A stretch of 64,000 nucleotides of DNA from Brevibacterium gallinarum (GTDB lineage Bacteria > Actinomycetota > Actinomycetes > Actinomycetales > Brevibacteriaceae), in the NCBI RefSeq assembly GCF_014836885.1, contig NZ_JACSPY010000008.1, forward strand, positions 1-64,000, given 5' to 3'. The notes beneath the pieces are model-generated. The model saw only the letters and a list, made by a program, of their open reading frames with translations, was not told the origin of the DNA and ran no database searches. Numbering within the stretch: position 1 is the first letter of the stretch; each line of letters begins with the position of its first letter. The position numbers were made by a program, and so were the translations under genes. Positions 42,845 through 52,928 of this stretch are shown in pieces.

Positions 42845-43819
42845 TCATGTGTCGATCGGGCGGTAGCGTTCGACCTCGACGATGCGCGGCACCTCACCGG
42901 GACGCACATAGGCGACGAGGATCTCACCGGGATTCATGTACGGATCCCTGTCCGGCAGGTGCGCTGCCAGGCCCTTCGGGGCGTGATCGGCGATGAAGTC
43001 CAGCACCGTCGGCAGCACCGGCCGGTGCGTGCACACCGCCACCGGCCTGCCCTTGTGCAGCAGCTTCGTCAGCGCCTTGACGGTCTTCTTCGGCGAGTCC
43101 GCGTTGCCCTTCTCCGACAGTGCGGCAACCCGCTTGATCCGAAAGCCCGTCGCCGCTGCGACCGGCTTGAGCGTGGCGACACACCGCTTCCACGGACTGG
43201 AGACGAGCTTCTGCAGGTCCCAGGCTCCAAGCAGGTTCGTCAGCGCCATCGCCTGCCGGGTTCCGACAGCCAGCAGCGGGCGCACATGCTCGGTCTCATG
43301 CCATTTGGCGCGCGGGAAGGCCTTGCCGTGGCGGACGATGATGAGCGGCCAGGCGCGCAGCGACCCGGTCTGGCGGGCGTGCTCGACCTTGTCGAGCTGC
43401 TCCCGGTCGGCGAACAGCGTCAGCAGCTGCCGGGCCCGCTCGACGGAGAACCAGCCGATGTCGTCGATCTCCTTCGGATCAGCCGGCTTGAGCTTCGCCT
43501 CTCCGCTCACCTCGGCGGCCCAGTAGGCGACGTGCTTCTGCAGGTTCCTGCCGACCGTGTAGCGGGCGGCCGGCAGCGGCAGCCCGAGGTGGATCTTGAG
43601 CCCGGTCTCCTCTTCGACCTCGCGCACGGCGCATTCGGGCAGCGTCTCGCCCTTCTCGACCTTGCCCTTGGGCCACGACCAGTCGTTGTACTTCGGGCGG
43701 TGGACGAGCAGCACTTCCAGCCCGGCGCTCGTCTCCCGCCAGCACACCGCGCCCCCGGCCAGCACGTCGGCCTTGAGCCGGGCGGATTCGCCGGCGGTGG
43801 AGACAGGTGTCGGACTCAC
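42845..43819 (-). CDS. mutT1: MutT1-type NUDIX hydrolase with C-terminal histidine phosphatase domain
   Basis: 324 residues from GTG 43817-43819, with GAGGAG upstream. The N-terminal NUDIX box G-x5-E-x7-REVEEETGL is intact (residues about 52-74, GKVEKGETLPECAVREVEEE). The C-terminal half is a histidine phosphatase (IIVRHGKA; THRPVLP). The same two-domain layout is that of mycobacterial MutT1, which hydrolyses 8-oxo-(d)GTP/GDP and diadenosine polyphosphates. It sits directly downstream of ppk. Confidence 0.92.
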   Translation of the reverse strand: MSPTPVSTAGESARLKADVLAGGAVCWRETSAGLEVLLVHRPKYNDWSWPKGKVEKGETLPECAVREVEEETGLKIHLGLPLPAARYTVGRNLQKHVAYWAAEVSGEAKLKPADPKEIDDIGWFSVERARQLLTLFADREQLDKVEHARQTGSLRAWPLIIVRHGKAFPRAKWHETEHVRPLLAVGTRQAMALTNLLGAWDLQKLVSSPWKRCVATLKPVAAATGFRIKRVAALSEKGNADSPKKTVKALTKLLHKGRPVAVCTHRPVLPTVLDFIADHAPKGLAAHLPDRDPYMNPGEILVAYVRPGEVPRIVEVERYRPIDT

Positions 43820-43843
43820 GGCACTCCTCTCATGACGGTGCGC

Positions 43844-45979
43844 TCACGCCTGCGCGGTCGCGCGCTTGCGGTGGTGCCGGCGGATGAGCTCGGCCTGGTA
43901 GTCGATCGGATCCTCGCCGTTGGCCTCGCGCGTCCAGATTCCACCGGAGCCGAGGTGGAAGGAACCGGTGCGGTCGTCGAAGGCGAGGTCGAACAGGCCG
44001 TCGACCTCGGCGATGTGCTCGGGGTCGCGCAGCCGGACGAGCGCTTCGACGCGGCGGTCGAGGTTGCGGTGCATGAGGTCGGAGGAGCCGATGTAGGCCA
44101 CCGTGTCCCCGCCGCCGGAGAACACGAACACCCGGGAGTGTTCCAGGTAGCGGCCGAGGATCGAACGGACCTCGATGTTCTCGCTCAGGCCCGGGATGCC
44201 GGGACGGATCGCGCAGATGCCGCGCACGAACAGCTGGATGCGCACGCCGGCCCGGCTGGCGAGGTAGAGCGCGTCGATGATGCGCTCATCGACGATCGAG
44301 TTGACCTTCAGCCGGATCGAGGCCTCCCGGCCGGCCTCGGCATGGGCGGTCTCGGCGCGGATGAGCTCGAGCAGTCCCTCGCGCACCCGGGTCGGGGCGA
44401 CGAGCAGGCGGGTGTATGCGGACTGCGGGGCGTAGCCGGAGAGCTGGTTGAACAGCTTCGTCAGGTCCTGGCCGACCTCCGGGTCGCAGGTGAGCAGCCC
44501 GAAGTCCTCATACAGGCGGGCGGTCTTCGGATGGTAGTTGCCGGTGCCCACATGGCAGTAGCGGGCCAGACCGGTGGCCTCCTGCCGGACGACGAGGCAG
44601 ATCTTGGCATGCGTTTTGAGCCCGACGATGCCGTAGACGACGTGCACGCCGGCGCGTTCGAGTTTGCGCGCCCACGTGATGTTGGCCTCCTCATCGAAGC
44701 GGGCCTTGATCTCGACGACGGCGAGCACCTGCTTGCCGGCCTGGGCGGCGTCGACGAGCGCATCGACGATGGGGGAGTCACCGGAGGTGCGGTACAGCGT
44801 CTGCTTGATCGCGAGCACGTTCGGGTCGTTGGCCGCCTGCTCGATGAAGGCCTGCACGCTCGTGGAGAACGAATCGTAGGGGTGGTGCAGGAGGATGTCG
44901 CGTTCCTTGACTGCTTCGAAGATGTCGACCTGGTCAGACGTCTCCGCTTGGGACAGGTAGCGGTTCATCGCCGGAACCGCCTGCGGGAAGTGCAGGTCCT
45001 CCCGGGAGATCTTCGCCAGTTCGCTCAGGCCGCGCATGTCGAGCGGACGCGGCAGCTCGTAGATCTCCGATTCGTCGATCTCGAGCTCCTGGACGAGGAT
45101 GCGGCGCACCCGCGGGTGCAGCTCCTCGGTGACCTCGAGCCTGACAGCCGGGCCGAAGCGGCGGCGGGTCAGCTCCTTCTCCAGGGCCTTGAGGAGGTTC
45201 TCGGCATCGTCCTCTTCGACTTCGAGGTCCTCGTTGCGGGTGACGCGGAACAGCGAGTGGCCGATGACGTCCATGCCTTCAAACAGCCGGTCGAGGTTGG
45301 CGGCGATGATGTCCTCCATCGCCACGAACCGGGCCGGCGCCTCGGGCGAGACCCCCTGGGTGCGGCTGGAGGCGGCGACGTCGACGAAGCGCGGCAGCGA
45401 CTGCGGGACCTTGACGCGGGCGAAGACCTCATTGCCGGTCTGCGGGTGGCGCAGCAGCACCCCGAGGTTGAGCGAGAGCCCGGAGATGTAGGGGAACGGG
45501 TGGGCCGGGTCGACCGCCAGCGGGGTGAGCACCGGGAACACCTGGGTGTCGAAGAGCTCGTCGACGATCGCATGCTCCTCACCGGTGAGCTCATCTATGC
45601 GCACGAGCCGGATGCCCTCGCGGCTGAGCGCCGGTTCGATGTCCTCGGTGAAGAGGGCGGCGTGGCGTTCCATCAGGGCATGGGTGTGCTTGCCCAGCGA
45701 GCGCATCACCGCCCGCGGCTGAGCACCTGTGACGGAGGGGACGGCGAGCCCGGTGGCGATGCGGCGTTTGAGCCCGGCGACGCGGACCATGAAGAACTCG
45801 TCGAGATTCGAGGCGAAGATCGACAGGAAGTTCACCCGCTCCAGCAGCGGGATCGACTCATCGGCAGCCAGGGCGAGGACGCGTTCGTTGAACGCCAGCC
45901 ACGACAGCTCACGGTCGAGGAAGCGGTCGGCAGGTGCCGGCAGGTCGTGGGTCTCGCCGAAGGCGGAGACGTCGTACAT
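43844..45979 (-). CDS. ppk: Polyphosphate kinase PPK1
   Basis: 711 residues from ATG 45979, with AGGAGT upstream, one base after the mshD stop. N-terminal [17 protein letters not shown], core [16 protein letters not shown] and C-terminal [20 protein letters not shown] are diagnostic; the last includes the autophosphorylated His. [16 protein letters not shown] is also conserved. It makes polyphosphate from ATP. Its location between mshD and mutT1, near both phosphate uptake systems, fits phosphate storage. Confidence 0.97.
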   Translation of the reverse strand: MYDVSAFGETHDLPAPADRFLDRELSWLAFNERVLALAADESIPLLERVNFLSIFASNLDEFFMVRVAGLKRRIATGLAVPSVTGAQPRAVMRSLGKHTHALMERHAALFTEDIEPALSREGIRLVRIDELTGEEHAIVDELFDTQVFPVLTPLAVDPAHPFPYISGLSLNLGVLLRHPQTGNEVFARVKVPQSLPRFVDVAASSRTQGVSPEAPARFVAMEDIIAANLDRLFEGMDVIGHSLFRVTRNEDLEVEEDDAENLLKALEKELTRRRFGPAVRLEVTEELHPRVRRILVQELEIDESEIYELPRPLDMRGLSELAKISREDLHFPQAVPAMNRYLSQAETSDQVDIFEAVKERDILLHHPYDSFSTSVQAFIEQAANDPNVLAIKQTLYRTSGDSPIVDALVDAAQAGKQVLAVVEIKARFDEEANITWARKLERAGVHVVYGIVGLKTHAKICLVVRQEATGLARYCHVGTGNYHPKTARLYEDFGLLTCDPEVGQDLTKLFNQLSGYAPQSAYTRLLVAPTRVREGLLELIRAETAHAEAGREASIRLKVNSIVDERIIDALYLASRAGVRIQLFVRGICAIRPGIPGLSENIEVRSILGRYLEHSRVFVFSGGGDTVAYIGSSDLMHRNLDRRVEALVRLRDPEHIAEVDGLFDLAFDDRTGSFHLGSGGIWTREANGEDPIDYQAELIRRHHRKRATAQA

Positions 45980-45980
45980 C

Positions 45981-46898
45981 TCAGGACTCCTGCGGTGGGG
46001 CGTAGCTGACGTGCATGATCTCCCGGTCGAAGCCCAGCCGGGCGTAGAGCCGGCGGGCCGGGTCGTTGTCGGATTCGACGTAGAGCTCGATGAATGCGGC
46101 ACCGGCGTCGATGAGGCGGCGCATCCCGGCCACAGTCAGCGCCTGACCGACACCGCGGGCGTGGACGGCCGGGTCGGTGGCGATGACGTAGACCTCCCCG
46201 ACCCGCTGGCCGGAGGGGTGGTCATCGGAGAGCTTCGTCTGATGGAACCCGATGATCTGCTCGCTGCCCTCGGCATCAGCGGCGGTGGCGATGATGACCG
46301 AGTCCGGGGCGAAGCCGGGGGCCGTGACGATCGCCTCGATGTCGGCGAGGTCCTGGTGGCCCTGTTCGGGATGCCAGTCGAAGGCGGCGTTGTTGACCGC
46401 CAGCCAGCCGGGCTCATCACCGGGGGCGAAGGAGCGCAGCGTCACCCCGTCAGGGGCCGGGCGAGCGGGCAGGTCGAGTTCGCTCACCGGCCCGGTCTGC
46501 AGCTGCAGCAGCTCACGGGCGCGGGAGAAGCCGTGGGCGGCCGCGATCGCCGCGGCCGCCGGATGGTCGCCGTGCGACCACATCCACACCGGGTGCCCGG
46601 CGCGCGCGATGAGCGCATCGATGAGGGCGCGCCCGTATCCCCTGCCGCGGGCGGCAGGGGCGATGACGGCTTCGAGTGCACCGCGCTCGCCCTGGGCTGC
46701 GGCGATGCCGAAGCCGATGAGCTCATCATCGGCACGGGCTTCGAGCATGATCCACGGATCATCACCGGCGGCTTCCAGGAGCCCATCGGAGATCGGTGCG
46801 ATGCCGTCAGCGGCAGCGGTCTGCGACAGCAGCGCACGCACCTCATCGGTGAGCTCCGCGGCTTCGGTGAGAACCGCCTCGGGAGCGGATGGAACCAT
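45981..46898 (-). CDS. mshD: Mycothiol synthase MshD
   Basis: 305 residues from ATG 46898, with GGAG upstream; a TTG two codons earlier gives 307. Two GNAT acetyltransferase domains are present, each with an acetyl-CoA loop ([18 protein letters not shown] and [18 protein letters not shown]). MshD acetylates cysteinyl-glucosaminyl-inositol, the last step of mycothiol synthesis, so this organism uses mycothiol. It is co-oriented with ppk. Confidence 0.94.
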   Translation of the reverse strand: MVPSAPEAVLTEAAELTDEVRALLSQTAAADGIAPISDGLLEAAGDDPWIMLEARADDELIGFGIAAAQGERGALEAVIAPAARGRGYGRALIDALIARAGHPVWMWSHGDHPAAAAIAAAHGFSRARELLQLQTGPVSELDLPARPAPDGVTLRSFAPGDEPGWLAVNNAAFDWHPEQGHQDLADIEAIVTAPGFAPDSVIIATAADAEGSEQIIGFHQTKLSDDHPSGQRVGEVYVIATDPAVHARGVGQALTVAGMRRLIDAGAAFIELYVESDNDPARRLYARLGFDREIMHVSYAPPQES

Positions 46899-47060
46899 GG
46901 GCAATCTCCTCCACGCGACGCATTCCCTGCCGTCCCCTCGACACGGCGGGCCGGCCGTGGCCGGGCCCGGCGGCGGGGGACGCTCTGGCGTCAGTATAAC
47001 GAGGTGGGCGCACCGGTGAGCCCGGTGTCTGAGTGTCGGATCTAAGCGGTGTACGGCACA

Positions 47061-47858
47061 ATGAAGCTGATGAGATGGATACGTGTCGCCGTGGCGCTGG
47101 GCCTGGCCGTCGGGCTGGGTGTCACCAGCTTCTTCGGCTATGGGCCGCTGGCTGCTGCCGCTGCCGTGCTCGTCGCCGCGCTCGCCTACGGCTGGCCGCG
47201 GCTGACCGACTCACCGCAGCCGCGGGCCACCGGCATCATGCTGCTGCTCTTCGGCCTGGCCGGGATGGCCGCTGTGTGGGCGCAGAGCTCCGATCCCTAT
47301 GTGGAATGGCTGCCGACGATCACCGGCATCGGCCTGCTGTGGGCGTTCGTGCAGAACCTCGCCCGCGGCGTCGGCGCCTCACACGCCGTCGCCAACGTCT
47401 CCGCCCAGGTCGCAGGGCTTGTCATCGTGCTCTCCGCCGCCAGCTGGATCGCAGCGCTCAGCGTCCCCGGCGACCGGGAGGGCGTGGTCGTCGCACTCGT
47501 GGCGATCATCCTCGCCCAGGCCGCGACCGCACTGCCGTTCCCAGCCCGCTACACCTCCCCGCTGGCCCTCGCAGTCGCGGTGCTCGGCGCCGGTGTCGTC
47601 GCAGCGCTCATGCACTCAGGTTCGGTCACCCTCTTCGTCTCCCTCGTCCTCGGCGCGGCGATGGGCTTGCTCGTGGCAGCCGTCGACCGGATGCTGTCGA
47701 TCATGGCGGTGGCGAAGTTCCAGGCCGTGCGGATCCAGCGCGAGCGCCGCCGTGACAAGGCCCGCCGGTTCGCTGTGCAGCTGGCCGTCGGCGCCACCCC
47801 GGTCGCCCTCGGCGGCACTGTCGTGTACCTGCTCGAGCGGATCCTGCTCTACCGCTGA
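47061..47858 (+). CDS. Multi-pass membrane protein of unknown function
   Basis: 265 residues from ATG 47061 (GTG 47049 is possible). Seven to eight short hydrophobic helices are rich in Ala, Val and Leu, with a basic segment near the C-terminus (QAVRIQRERRRDKARRF) before a final helix. It has no known motif. It is similar in layout to actinobacterial permease-like proteins encoded near FABP genes. Confidence 0.75.
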   Translation: MKLMRWIRVAVALGLAVGLGVTSFFGYGPLAAAAAVLVAALAYGWPRLTDSPQPRATGIMLLLFGLAGMAAVWAQSSDPYVEWLPTITGIGLLWAFVQNLARGVGASHAVANVSAQVAGLVIVLSAASWIAALSVPGDREGVVVALVAIILAQAATALPFPARYTSPLALAVAVLGAGVVAALMHSGSVTLFVSLVLGAAMGLLVAAVDRMLSIMAVAKFQAVRIQRERRRDKARRFAVQLAVGATPVALGGTVVYLLERILLYR

Positions 47859-47901
47859 GCCGCGAGTGCAGCGCCGCTGACCGGTGGGTACAATCGAGCG
47901 C

Positions 47902-48018
47902 ATGGACAACATTGCTGCTTTGGAAATCGTCTTCACCGGACTCGTCGGACTCGCCGCCCTCGGCACCCTCGGCGTGGCCGTCAAGGTCATCACCAACCTG
48001 TTCAAGACCAACCGCTGA
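47902..48018 (+). CDS. 38-residue single-helix membrane protein
   Basis: ATG 47902 to TGA 48018. The product starts MDNIAALEIVFTGLVGLAAL, has one hydrophobic helix (residues about 8-29) and a basic end (NLFKTNR). It sits 43 bp after one gene and 9 bp before the nitrobindin gene. It uses the high-GC codons of its neighbours, so it is likely a genuine small protein. Confidence 0.65.
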   Translation: MDNIAALEIVFTGLVGLAALGTLGVAVKVITNLFKTNR

Positions 48019-48027
48019 TCTGCGCCC

Positions 48028-48630
48028 ATGCCGCTTGAGATCGATGCGAACCTCAACCGCGAGCTCGTCCCGCTGTCCTGGCTGATCGGCGCGTGGGAAG
48101 GCGTGGGCGTCGTCGGCTACCCCGGCACCCCGGAGAAGCAGTTCGGCCAGCGCGTCGACTTCACCGTGCCCGGCGATGTGCCCTATCTGGCGTACTCGGC
48201 GCATGCGTGGACGCTCGATGAGGACGGCACACCTGCCGACACGCTCTCGATCGAGACCGGGATCTGGCAGCTCGTGCGCGACCGGCAGGACTTCGACGCC
48301 GGTCCCGGCCTCATGGTCCCCACCGGCGAGTCCCCTTACACCACCGCCGAGGCGGTCGAAGGGCTGCGCAACGACAACGGCGACTTCGACCTCGACGTCT
48401 CCATCGTGCACCCCAACGGGATCATGGAGCTCTACGCCGGCCGGGTCAACGGCCCGCGCATCGACCTGAGCACCGACGTCGTCGCCCGCACCCGCAGCGC
48501 CAAGGAGTACACCGCCTCGACCCGCATGTACGGGCTTGTCAACGGCGAGCTCATGTGGGCCTGGGACATGGCCGCCCTCGGCACCGAACTCACCAGCCAC
48601 GCCTCCGCCCGGCTGAAGAAGGTGAGCTGA
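48028..48630 (+). CDS. FABP-family nitrobindin-like haem protein
   Basis: 200 residues from ATG 48028. The lipocalin-like signature LIGAWEGVGVVGYPG is the GxWxGxG motif of nitrobindins. A ten-stranded barrel is expected. Actinobacterial homologues bind ferric haem and isomerise peroxynitrite to nitrate. The C-terminal His of the family (SHASARLKKV) is present. Confidence 0.9.
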   Translation: MPLEIDANLNRELVPLSWLIGAWEGVGVVGYPGTPEKQFGQRVDFTVPGDVPYLAYSAHAWTLDEDGTPADTLSIETGIWQLVRDRQDFDAGPGLMVPTGESPYTTAEAVEGLRNDNGDFDLDVSIVHPNGIMELYAGRVNGPRIDLSTDVVARTRSAKEYTASTRMYGLVNGELMWAWDMAALGTELTSHASARLKKVS

Positions 48631-48636
48631 GCGGAC

Positions 48637-49419
48637 GTGCGCCGCCGCACGCTGGGTATCAGCCTCACCCTCATCGTCGTCCTGCTCGCCATCGCGGCGC
48701 TGGCAGCATTCGCCTACGTGCGCATCAGCGCGGTCGCCCAGGATCTGCAGGACGCCTCGGAGGCCTCCGACAGGTACGTCGCCGCGCTCTACGACGAGCC
48801 CGAGGCGGCACCACGGCACCTGCAGAGCGCGATCGACGAACTCGAATCCGCCCAGCACGGACTCGACACGTGGACGCTGACGGCGCTGTCGCAGACGCCG
48901 CAGCTCGGCGACAACGTCGCTGCGGTGCGCACCGTCACCGACGAGATGCACACGCTGCTCAGCGATGCCGGCCTGGTGCTCTCCACCGCCGCCGAGGTGG
49001 TCGACTTCCGGGCCCAGAAGCTGCGGCCGCTGCCGGAGTCCGGCACCTGGTTCGAGTCCATCGACGACGCCGGGCAGGCCATCGACAAGGCCACCGACGT
49101 CATCCGCGACGCCCCAGCCGCGATCGAGGCCTTCGACGCAGCCCAGCAGAAGATCCACGACATCGACACCGCCGGCCTGCTGCCCCCGGTCCGCGACGCC
49201 ATCGACGAGCTCGACACCACACTGACCGAGGCTGCCGAGGAACTGCGCCCGCTGCTGGAGGTCATGCGCACGCTCGCCGACAGCGACCTCTACCGGCTGC
49301 TGTCCGGGGCGATCGAGGGAATCGGCGATGCGATCGGCAGGATCGACCTCGACAGCATGTTCCGCGAGCTCGAAGAGCAGCTCAAGAAGGTCCGCACGCC
49401 CATCGTCCGCGGCGGCTGA
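48637..49419 (+). CDS. Membrane-anchored extracytoplasmic helical protein
   Basis: 260 residues from GTG 48637, six bases after the nitrobindin stop. A single N-terminal anchor (LGISLTLIVVLLAIAALAAF) is followed by a long helical, coiled-coil-rich domain with acidic repeats (AIDELESAQ, AIDELDTTLTEAAEEL). The amphipathic heptads suggest oligomerisation or a wall-spanning rod. The family is not recognised. Confidence 0.7.
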   Translation: MRRRTLGISLTLIVVLLAIAALAAFAYVRISAVAQDLQDASEASDRYVAALYDEPEAAPRHLQSAIDELESAQHGLDTWTLTALSQTPQLGDNVAAVRTVTDEMHTLLSDAGLVLSTAAEVVDFRAQKLRPLPESGTWFESIDDAGQAIDKATDVIRDAPAAIEAFDAAQQKIHDIDTAGLLPPVRDAIDELDTTLTEAAEELRPLLEVMRTLADSDLYRLLSGAIEGIGDAIGRIDLDSMFRELEEQLKKVRTPIVRGG

Positions 49420-49505
49420 ACGGCACCCCGCCGCTGGGTGCCGCGCCCGCTGCAGTGGCGTACGGTGGAGCCGGGAGGACTGATGCCAGTGAAGAGGAGA
49501 ACGCC

Positions 49506-50693
49506 GTGAACGCCCTGCGCTTCAATCGCTCAGCCGCCGTGTTCGGAACCGGACACCGGGAGAGCGAGGTCGCCCACCTCGGCAGCCCGCTGCGCGAACA
49601 GCGCCGCCTGGCCGACGGCAGAGCCGTGGCCGACCTGTCATCTGTCAGCGTCCTCTCACTCACCGGCCCCGACCGGCTCACCTGGCTCAACACGCTCACC
49701 ACCCAGAAGATCGACACACTGACCGCCGGGCAGTCGAGTGAGACGCTCGTGCTCTCACCGACCGGGCACATCGAGCACTGGCTCAAGCTCTACGAAGACG
49801 GCGAGACCCTGTGGCTGCTGAGTGAGACCGACCCGGCTGAGGTGATCGCATTCCTCGAATCGATGAAGTTCATGATGCGCATCGAACTCACCGACCGCAG
49901 CAGCGACTTCCAGTGCCTCGGAACGATCGGCGCCCCGCCTGCCTCACTGCCGGCCGCATTCGTCTTCGACGACCCATGGCCGACCATCGGAGCCGGCTCG
50001 GCCTCCTATGCCGCGCTCGACGCCGAACTCGCGCTCACCCCGCAGCAGGCCACCCCCAGCCCCGAACATCCCGGCCACCTGATCGACATGCGCATCGCCG
50101 TCGTGCCGGTCACAGACCTCCTCGACTGGGACCCGGCAGCAGCCGGCGTCGAGGTCGTCGGCCGCGACGCGTTCGAAGCGCTGCGCATCGAAGCGTGGCG
50201 ACCCGGGCCGGCCGATGCCGACCACAAGGCACTCGTCGGCGAACTCGACGTGCTGCGCTCAGCCGTCCACCTGGCCAAGGGCTGCTACCGCGGCCAGGAG
50301 GCCGTCGCCCGCGTCCACAATCTCGGCCAGCCCCCGCGCCGGCTCGTGTTCCTTCACCTCGACGGCTCCGCCCACACGCTGCCCGAACCCGCCTCACCGA
50401 TCTACGCCGAGGTCCGCGGCGCCGAGCGTGCTGTCGGCGCCGTCACCTCGGTGGCGGTGCACTGGGAGCTCGGCCCGATCGCACTGGCGCTGATCAAACG
50501 CAGCCTGCCCGTCGACGCCGCGCTGAGCGTGGCCACCAGCGTCACCGAAGCAGACGAGACAGGGGAGGAGACCGAGGAGCGGATCGCCGCCAACGCCGAG
50601 GTCATCGTCACCCCCACCCGCACCCGCCAGGCCCCGCCGCGGATCCCCCGCAACCCCGCTGTCGACCCGCGCCACCTGCCCGGCGCCCGCTGA
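49506..50693 (+). CDS. ygfZ: Folate-binding protein YgfZ, iron-sulfur cluster repair/assembly
   Basis: 395 residues from GTG 49506, with AGAGGAG upstream. The GcvT-like fold has the diagnostic YgfZ motif KGCYRGQEAVARVHN (K-G-C-Y-x-G-Q-E). YgfZ supports folate-dependent maturation of some [4Fe-4S] enzymes. The C-terminus is extended by about 60 Thr/Pro/Arg-rich residues compared with E. coli. It is in line with the preceding genes. Confidence 0.92.
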   Translation: MNALRFNRSAAVFGTGHRESEVAHLGSPLREQRRLADGRAVADLSSVSVLSLTGPDRLTWLNTLTTQKIDTLTAGQSSETLVLSPTGHIEHWLKLYEDGETLWLLSETDPAEVIAFLESMKFMMRIELTDRSSDFQCLGTIGAPPASLPAAFVFDDPWPTIGAGSASYAALDAELALTPQQATPSPEHPGHLIDMRIAVVPVTDLLDWDPAAAGVEVVGRDAFEALRIEAWRPGPADADHKALVGELDVLRSAVHLAKGCYRGQEAVARVHNLGQPPRRLVFLHLDGSAHTLPEPASPIYAEVRGAERAVGAVTSVAVHWELGPIALALIKRSLPVDAALSVATSVTEADETGEETEERIAANAEVIVTPTRTRQAPPRIPRNPAVDPRHLPGAR

Positions 50694-50810
50694 CACCTCG
50701 GGCACGGAGATGTGACCCGCACCTCGGGCGTGACAACCGGGCGAGCCGCGGCGTTTCGCGTGTTGGTACCTGAGGTGCCCCGACCGGCATACGGGGTCTA
50801 CGATGCGGAT

Positions 50811-52175
50811 ATGACCACTTTGGAAAAGGGCGGCGCAGCACTGCCGCAGGAACGCAAACTTGTCACTGAGATCCCCGGGCCGAAGTCCCAGGAGCTCGAG
50901 TCGCGTCGCAAGGCCTCCGTGGCAGGCGGCGTCGGCGTCAGCCTCCCGGCCTACATCGTCGCGGCCGGCGGCGGCATCCTCAAGGACATCGACGGCAACC
51001 AGATCATCGACCTCGGCTCCGGCATCGCCGTGACCACCGTCGGCAACTCCAATGAGCGCGTCGTCGAGCGCGCCGCCGAGCAGCTCGGCGCCTTCACCCA
51101 CACCTGCTTCATGGTCAACCCCTACGAGGGCTACGTCGAGGTCGCCGAGGCGCTCAACCGTCTGACCCCGGGTGACTTTGAGAAGCGCACGGCGCTGTTC
51201 AACTCCGGTGCCGAGGCGGTCGAGAACGCGATCAAGATCGCCCGCGCCCACACGAAGCGCAACGCCGTCGTCGCCTTCGACCACGCCTACCACGGCCGCA
51301 CCAACCTCACGATGGCACTGACCGCCAAGGCCCACCCGTACAAGGCCGGCTTCGGCCCGCTGGCCGGCGAGGTCTACCGCGCGCCGATGTCGTATCCGTA
51401 CCGCGACAACCTCACCTACGGCACCAAGGTCTCCGGTGAGGACGCCGCCAAGCGCGTCATGACGATGATCGACAAGCAGATCGGCGCTGAGAACGTCGCC
51501 GCGATCCTCATCGAGCCGATCCAGGGTGAGGGCGGCTTCATCGTCCCGGCCGAAGGCTTCCTACCGGCACTGGTCGAGTACGCGCAGAAGAACGGCATCG
51601 TCTTCATCTCCGATGAGGTGCAGGCCGGATTCGGCCGCACCGGTAAGATGTTCGCTAGCGAATGGGAGGGCATCGAGCCCGACCTCGTCACCACCGCCAA
51701 GGGCATCGCCGGCGGTCTGCCGCTGTCGGCTGTCACCGGCCGCGCGGAGATCATGGACGCTGTGGGTGCCGGCGGACTCGGTGGCACCTACGGTGGCAAC
51801 CCGACCGCAGTGGCCGCAGCCCTCGGTGCGATCGAAGCCTATGAACAGGACGGCCTCGTCGAGCGCGCCACCGCGATCGGTGAGACCATCGTCGACCGGA
51901 TGACGAAGATCCAGTCGGCCCACCCCGAGATCGGCGATATCCGCGGCCGCGGAGCCATGCAGGCCGTCGAACTCGTCGACGCCGAGACCTCCGAGCCGAA
52001 GCCGGAACTGGCCAAGGCCGTGGCCGACTACGCCGCGAAGAACGGCGTGCTCGTCCTCGTCACCGGAACCTTCGGCAACGTGCTGCGCTTCCTGCCGCCG
52101 CTGTCGATCTCCGATGAGCTGCTCGCCGACGCCTTCGACGTGCTCGAAGCCGCCTTCGACGAGGCAGCCAAGTGA
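50811..52175 (+). CDS. gabT: 4-aminobutyrate aminotransferase (class III PLP)
   Basis: 454 residues from ATG 50811. No Shine-Dalgarno is seen; TACGAT six bases upstream would make a leaderless message. Class III motifs are present: GSGIAVTTVGNSNERVVE, HAYHGRTNLTMALT, ISDEVQAGFGRTG and the PLP lysine in TTAKGIAGGLPLSAVTG. It transfers the amino group of GABA to 2-oxoglutarate. No gabD or permease is adjacent. Confidence 0.92.
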   Translation: MTTLEKGGAALPQERKLVTEIPGPKSQELESRRKASVAGGVGVSLPAYIVAAGGGILKDIDGNQIIDLGSGIAVTTVGNSNERVVERAAEQLGAFTHTCFMVNPYEGYVEVAEALNRLTPGDFEKRTALFNSGAEAVENAIKIARAHTKRNAVVAFDHAYHGRTNLTMALTAKAHPYKAGFGPLAGEVYRAPMSYPYRDNLTYGTKVSGEDAAKRVMTMIDKQIGAENVAAILIEPIQGEGGFIVPAEGFLPALVEYAQKNGIVFISDEVQAGFGRTGKMFASEWEGIEPDLVTTAKGIAGGLPLSAVTGRAEIMDAVGAGGLGGTYGGNPTAVAAALGAIEAYEQDGLVERATAIGETIVDRMTKIQSAHPEIGDIRGRGAMQAVELVDAETSEPKPELAKAVADYAAKNGVLVLVTGTFGNVLRFLPPLSISDELLADAFDVLEAAFDEAAK

Positions 52176-52204
52176 GCTGAGCTCAGCTGAGCTGACATGC
52201 TGCC

Positions 52205-52240
52205 AAGGCGGCCGCCGGGAAGGATCCCGGTGGCCGCCTT
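52205..52240 (+). terminator. Terminator of gabT
   Basis: AAGGCGGCC (52205-52213) pairs with GGCCGCCTT (52232-52240), with CCGGG/CCCGG inside. This gives a long stem 30 bp after the stop. Confidence 0.8.
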
Positions 52241-52310
52241 CGCGTTGTGTCCAGCCCGCGCACAGGTGCTCACCAGGGCAGATTGTTGTGACGCAGGTTA
52301 CACTGAGGGT

Positions 52311-52350
52311 TCACTGTCTCCCCAGCAGAATCACTGTCTCCCCAGCAGAA
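52311..52350. repeat. 20-bp perfect tandem duplication before a start codon
   Basis: TCACTGTCTCCCCAGCAGAA occurs at 52311-52330 and 52331-52350 without a mismatch, 12 bp before ATG 52362. It lies in the 5' leader and changes its length by 20 bp. Confidence 0.9.
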
Positions 52351-52361
52351 TGAGGATTCCC

Positions 52362-52865
52362 ATGACAGTCCACCCCGTCTCCCCGACCCCTCATGCCGCG
52401 TCGACTGAGGCTGAGCGCATCGCCCAGGTGCCTACGCACGACGAGATCCGCACGGCATCGCTGCGCACCGCCTCGGGCCCGGCGACCCTGTTCTGGACGG
52501 CGCTGCTGGTCGGCAACATCACGACGCTCAGCGCGTTCGGTGACCACGCGCAGACCCAGCACATCCTCTTCTCCGCCACCGCCGTCATGGCGCTGCCCGG
52601 ACTGATCCTCGTGCTGCGCGCCCGCTCGGGATTCCCGGTCCTGGGGCTTCGCGACGGATCCCGGAAGTCGGTGCTGCGAGCTCGCCTGCTCGGGCTCATC
52701 GGCCCTGGTCTGATGGCAGTGTGGGGCTTCCCGTTCCCCGGATCCGGGCTGCCAGCAGCGGTCGCCGCCGTCGAGGCGATCGCCTCAGTGCTCATCCTCG
52801 TCTCGATGCTGTGGCTGCAGCTGCGCATCACCGACATAGTGAATCAGCCAGCCGAACCCAGCTGA
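52362..52865 (+). CDS. Small membrane protein of unknown function
   Basis: 167 residues from ATG 52362, with GAGGA upstream. After a polar N-terminus of 45 residues there are four hydrophobic helices (ATLFWTALLVGNITTLSAFG, IASVLILVSMLWLQLRI). It has no named domain. Its leader has a 20-bp tandem duplication. Confidence 0.7.
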   Translation: MTVHPVSPTPHAASTEAERIAQVPTHDEIRTASLRTASGPATLFWTALLVGNITTLSAFGDHAQTQHILFSATAVMALPGLILVLRARSGFPVLGLRDGSRKSVLRARLLGLIGPGLMAVWGFPFPGSGLPAAVAAVEAIASVLILVSMLWLQLRITDIVNQPAEPS

Positions 52866-52880
52866 GAGGACCGCAGAGAA

Positions 52881-52912
52881 CCGCCCGCGCACTGAGGCCA
52901 GTGCGCGGGCGG
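52881..52912. terminator. Bidirectional terminator
   Basis: CCGCCCGCGCACTG (52881-52894) pairs perfectly with CAGTGCGCGGGCGG (52899-52912), leaving a 4-base loop. It lies between convergent stops at 52865 and 52929. Confidence 0.88.
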
Positions 52913-52928
52913 CTTCGCGTCTGAGTCC

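Noticed and set aside
42824-46009. Very long + strand open frame of 1061 codons
   Set aside because: It is antisense to mutT1 and ppk, both of which have full domain signatures. High GC makes long antisense frames common here.
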